Below, piece by piece: positions 60,477-64,000 of a stretch of 64,000 nt of DNA. The stretch comes from Rhipicephalus microplus (taxonomy: Eukaryota; Arthropoda; Arachnida; Ixodida; Ixodidae), in NCBI RefSeq assembly GCF_043290135.1, contig NC_134710.1, forward strand, positions 199,801,692 to 199,865,691, given 5' to 3'. Numbering within the stretch: position 1 is the first letter of the stretch; each line of letters begins with the position of its first letter. The notes beneath the pieces are model-generated. The model was given only the letters and a program-made list of their open reading frames with translations, did not search any database and was not told the DNA's origin. The position numbers and the translations under genes were made by a program.

Positions 60477-61160
60477 ATGCAAGTCATCTTCTTAGCGGAA
60501 ATACTTGTCTTCTTTAATGCTACTGTTATGTCACACCCATTGGCTGATGTGCTTTCGTGGTGCTTGTTCAAAGACAGAAGGCTTGAGACGTGCAACAATG
60601 ACTGCATCGGTGTCTGGCAGGAACATGATGGAGTTCATGGGGGTCATTTCGTGTGCGATGCTGGTCGCTCCATGCGATACCCGGAAACAACTTGTGTAAC
60701 GTTATGCGTACTGTTTCCATCGGTACACATGTTCCTAAAACAAAATAGCAGTCAGCCTGTAAAGCCTAGGAGAAAAAAAGTTAGGGGTGGGTGGGGTCAT
60801 TACTTGTGGCCATATTTCAGTTGTAAGATGAATGAATCGGAAGTTCCCATAAAAGATCTCGCGAAGAAACGAAAGACAGAGTTGGAGCCACAAGATGTAC
60901 GGAGAAATGAGTGTCTGGCTGCGACTGTTAGCAACATTTTTATCAAAGTGACATCTTTAAGTACCTCATCAGACGCTATTCTTAAAAACATCGCGTATGG
61001 TTTAAAAATAAAGACAAACTCACTTGATCTTAGAACCCTGTCATTCCGGAAGGTAGTAAAGTATTCTAAGGTAGATCCGGTTTTAACCGGTTTAAAAAAA
61101 GACCCTATAGACTCGTTACGTTCGACAAGGAGTCGAGTCAATGCATGTGGTATCGCGTAA
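60477..61160 (+). CDS. Unassigned 227-codon ORF
   Basis: The longest non-repeat, non-transposon frame in the window. The first ~20 residues (MQVIFLAEILVFFNATVM) could be a signal peptide. A Cys-containing stretch follows: SWCLFKD, ETCNNDC, HFVCDAG, TTCVTLC. The second half is Lys/Arg-rich with no recognised domain (PRRKKVRGGWGHY, KDLAKKRKTELEP). I recognise no family. It may be one exon of a secreted protein with intron read-through, or chance; a 128-codon frame overlaps on the other strand. Confidence 0.25.
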   Translation: MQVIFLAEILVFFNATVMSHPLADVLSWCLFKDRRLETCNNDCIGVWQEHDGVHGGHFVCDAGRSMRYPETTCVTLCVLFPSVHMFLKQNSSQPVKPRRKKVRGGWGHYLWPYFSCKMNESEVPIKDLAKKRKTELEPQDVRRNECLAATVSNIFIKVTSLSTSSDAILKNIAYGLKIKTNSLDLRTLSFRKVVKYSKVDPVLTGLKKDPIDSLRSTRSRVNACGIA

Positions 61161-61189
61161 CACAAGCGTGAATTTGCATCCAGCATTAC

Positions 61190-63720
61190 AAGTTGTCTCT
61201 TAAGTAACGATGGGATGGTTGAAATCTGTCCACTTGTTTAAAGGGGTTCAACTCGACATCATCATCAGCCACAACATCAACAAAGTATAACATCATTCTG
61301 GAGACCTCGCAATCTTTGGTTATGAGAATAGTGACGAGCATCATGAAGAAAAAAATCATCACGCCAATTGACTTTCACCTGTGCGTCGTGTTAAGCCAGG
61401 GCGTAGGGTCAATGCCCAGTGTTGTCCCATTCAACAAACAGTATAGCAGGTGCGTTGGATAGCACCAAGGTTTACAGTGAGATGACTTTTTCCAAGAGCA
61501 ATCTAAATTCCAGAAAATGAAAGAAATCGGCTTTAAAATTAACAGCTTGGCTGATGTGAATGGATACATGCTTAGGTAAAGACGTAGAGAAACACGTGCG
61601 CATCATGTCACACACAAATAATACACATAAACATTGTAAATTTAGCACCATACAATTAGTGCCATGTGCCATTTTGCGCAAGGTACACTAAAAGTAAAAA
61701 AAAATGTGTGACTCCTTTTGGGTAGTACTGTTTTGCCACAAGTATGACTCTCTTTAAAAGGGTGCGTTAACTTTCTGCTGAATCAAATGACTCTCCGACA
61801 AAAGTACTATGATGATGCCCAAACAGAGTTGACGCGGCTCTCTATTGAGAGCCATGTACGTGGAAAGCCAGAATTCAAGAAAAAGTGCCAAAGAATTTTT
61901 CAGGGTGTAGAAAATAATGATGAAGGCAACTGCAAGACACTTTTCGAGGCAACTGATAAAAGATTGGGCCAGTCTTATGTTATGGGTACGTAAGAGCATG
62001 TTTGTCATAGTACCCATAGAAATAGTTCACCAACTGCAAGTTTACTAAACTGAACATTAACTAGAATATAGAAGAGCACGGCGGAAACAGCAATGAAGTC
62101 AAACATGTGGAATGTAATTATTTTCAAAAGTATGCTGCAGTTTATATTTGCACTCGTGCCCATAAAACACAAGAAAAGACAAAGTTGTCCGGATAGTCTA
62201 CTATTCTGTGCACTGCCTCAGGCACAGCTTGTTGTTGTGCCATGAACTCAGGGTACATTAGAATGCCGATCCTGCAGCCTCAGCTACAGATACAAGATTT
62301 GAACCAGCCTCCACCATTACAACTTTTTTGTCCCACTCTTCTTTTGTTTTCGGATGAACACTGGAAATTTTTTTCCTAATCTGATAGCGCTATAGAGGTA
62401 CTGAATCGCACGTGGTTGCTTTATTGGCCACGTGGTTGCTTTATTGGCCCACATGGCCGCTGTGTCTCGGTACTGCTGCATGCAAGCGATGTTGCACCAC
62501 CGCCAATGAATGGGAACCTCTGAATAGTGAAATGTTCAATAATCCAAGGTTCGATCAACTGAAAGGTTTTCGTATAAAAAGCATGAGAAAACCGCCATGA
62601 ATTCCCTTAAAGTTCATTATTTTCTGTAATATGTCGTCCATACAAATGAGAGTTCAAAGTAGGTCTCCATATACTATATAAAGGTATGTATCATGTACTA
62701 GGGCGTGGTACCAACACGGCCGCGTCTCTACGATACCCACGTGATGAGCTTACCACCAAAGCTGCGACGGCACCCATTTCCCGGTTTGGCCTCTTTAGGG
62801 CATGCTGTACAATGATAGCACACTGATAGACAAGATGGGCAGAAGTGTCCTGTGTTTATTTGCGTTTGTCGTCTGTTGTCTCGACCACGTTTGGCACACA
62901 TATATAGCGTAGGACTTTGTAGACGTCACAGAACTGCCAATTGCGTGGGTTTTGTGTTGGCGTTATTCTACTGAGTAACGTGTTGAAGGCGTAGGAGGGG
63001 ATGGTAGTCTTCTGAGAAATAACACTTCACTCCTTTGGTGCCTGAAATGTGGCAGGAATCGACATTTGATCAGCTTCTAGTGCAGAAACATCTGTTTTCA
63101 GTGGTAACTTAGAATGCCTGTGACCTTGCAAGAGGTGCGTAACACATAAAAAATAGTTCTTCGCTGATGACATGACGTATGTTGTTTCGGGCATAATGGA
63201 AACTTTTGATAGCTGGACTTCTGTCAACCGTGTTATCAACAGGTGAAGCAATGAGCGAATTGTACCCCCATGAGACGCAGACGTGGCGTCAAGTTGGTGA
63301 GTGGCGAAATTAAAAGACGTCAGAGGTTTCAACGCCTCCCCTTGTAAGCGGCCTCTTTTTAAATGCGCGTTCCTAAACCTATCAATGCCTGCATGTGCTT
63401 GTGGTGTCGTTTTCGATAAAATTCAATCTTCTACAATGTTCAAGATCAAGACGTACTGAAACAAGTTTTCAAATAATATATATGATCAAATGTAAAGGGA
63501 GAGGCCAACCCGAAATGACGTTAGAATAGGAGACGTTCGAAATGGCAAACAAACTTGTCAACAATGTGCTGTGCGGGAGCAATCACAACTCTTTTGTTAA
63601 GGCTCTTTTCGGTCGGCGTCTTCCTGTTACATTTTACTATGAGCGTTCTCGAATAGAGGAGTTTTTATCAAACTCTTGATCTCTAGTAGTATATTTCTGC
63701 TAACTCTAACACCATAATTT
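61190..63720. other. No gene recognised
   Basis: AT-rich; ORFs of 100 codons or fewer without support. A short direct repeat (cacgtggttgctttattggcc) occurs at about 62409-62448. Confidence 0.45.
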
Positions 63721-63725
63721 ATCAG

Positions 63726-64000
63726 TTCAGTTCAGTTTTATTTCCTTAAGGGCCCATATTCAGGGGGTGTTATATGAGGGTTGGGACTACAAAAAAATCT
63801 AACAGTGATGATTCAATTAAGTCGCAGATGATCAGTAATGCGTGACGCGGCTGTAATATAAGGTTCTTCATTGATAAACGAATAAAAGAACTTATTATAA
63901 AGAGTAAGGCTTACAATGTGACGACGATACGAAAGAAGTGATAGTCCGAATGCAACTTTCAAGGGTCAAATGCTGAGGTCATATCAATATGAAGAATGAA
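63726..64000 (-). mobile_element. LINE 3' end, continues beyond the window
   Basis: Read on the minus strand, the segment translates to RRHIVSLTLYNKFFYSFI followed by an ITAASRITDHLRLN-like stretch, similar in layout to the RT end of CR1/L2-type LINEs. The 3' UTR has cctgaatatgggcccttaaggaaataaaactgaactgaactga, ending in a short (CTGAA) repeat at about 63726-63737 and a minus-strand AATAAA in that block. The upstream RT lies past the window edge. Confidence 0.6.

Overview
This is gene-poor, repeat-rich animal DNA with no bacterial-style gene layout. The best guess is a hard tick (Ixodidae, probably metastriate) or a close chelicerate. That rests on three things: abundant short tRNA-derived SINEs resembling the tick Ruka type, Ty3/gypsy and CR1/Jockey-like fragments of the kind common in tick assemblies, and a secreted glycine-rich protein gene of cuticle or cement type. 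The assignment is an inference from repeat types; no species marker is present.

Layout. 1-5.9 kb: two copies of a composite repeat (a ~145-bp tandem unit plus a GATA tract) and two copies of a ~0.7-kb interspersed repeat. 5.9-8.2 kb: nothing recognised. 8.2-20.4 kb: a nested retrotransposon block on the minus strand. A decayed Ty3/gypsy element (gag, protease, part of RT, RNase H, integrase) is split inside its integrase by an intact 6,485-bp LTR retrotransposon at 9240-15724. That inner element has matching 653-bp LTRs, a 4-bp target duplication and one open gag-pol frame. Its integrase lies before the reverse transcriptase, which is the Ty1/copia order, although its RT is of Ty3/gypsy type. 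A second pro-RT fragment lies at 19.3-20.4 kb. 20.4-37.5 kb: mostly unannotated AT-rich DNA with a 260-bp direct duplication, degenerate tRNA-like repeats, an ACTCACTCGG-rich repeat and a ~0.7-kb tRNA-containing repeat. 37.9-39.7 kb: the 3' end of a Penelope-like element (GIY-YIG domain), a third copy of the 145-bp element, and a dense AGTATACT palindrome cluster. 41.8-51.1 kb: the fourth 145-bp copy, several SINEs (two here with perfect target duplications) and a LINE tail inserted into a SINE. 52.0-52.6 kb: a CR1/Jockey-like LINE tail. 54.4-56.0 kb (minus): the only convincing host gene, an intron-containing secreted glycine-rich protein. 59.2-61.2 kb: a GC-rich block followed by an unassigned 227-codon ORF. 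63.7-64 kb: another LINE 3' end.

The genes do not form a pathway. The window is a record of layered insertions: old gypsy DNA hit by a young Gmr1-like element, SINEs inside satellite-like arrays, and a LINE inside a SINE. The two most interesting objects are the domain-swapped, apparently intact LTR element and the composite 145-bp/GATA element. The latter resembles the Helitron-related DINE or Pearl designs known from flies and bivalves, but I cannot assign it to a family.
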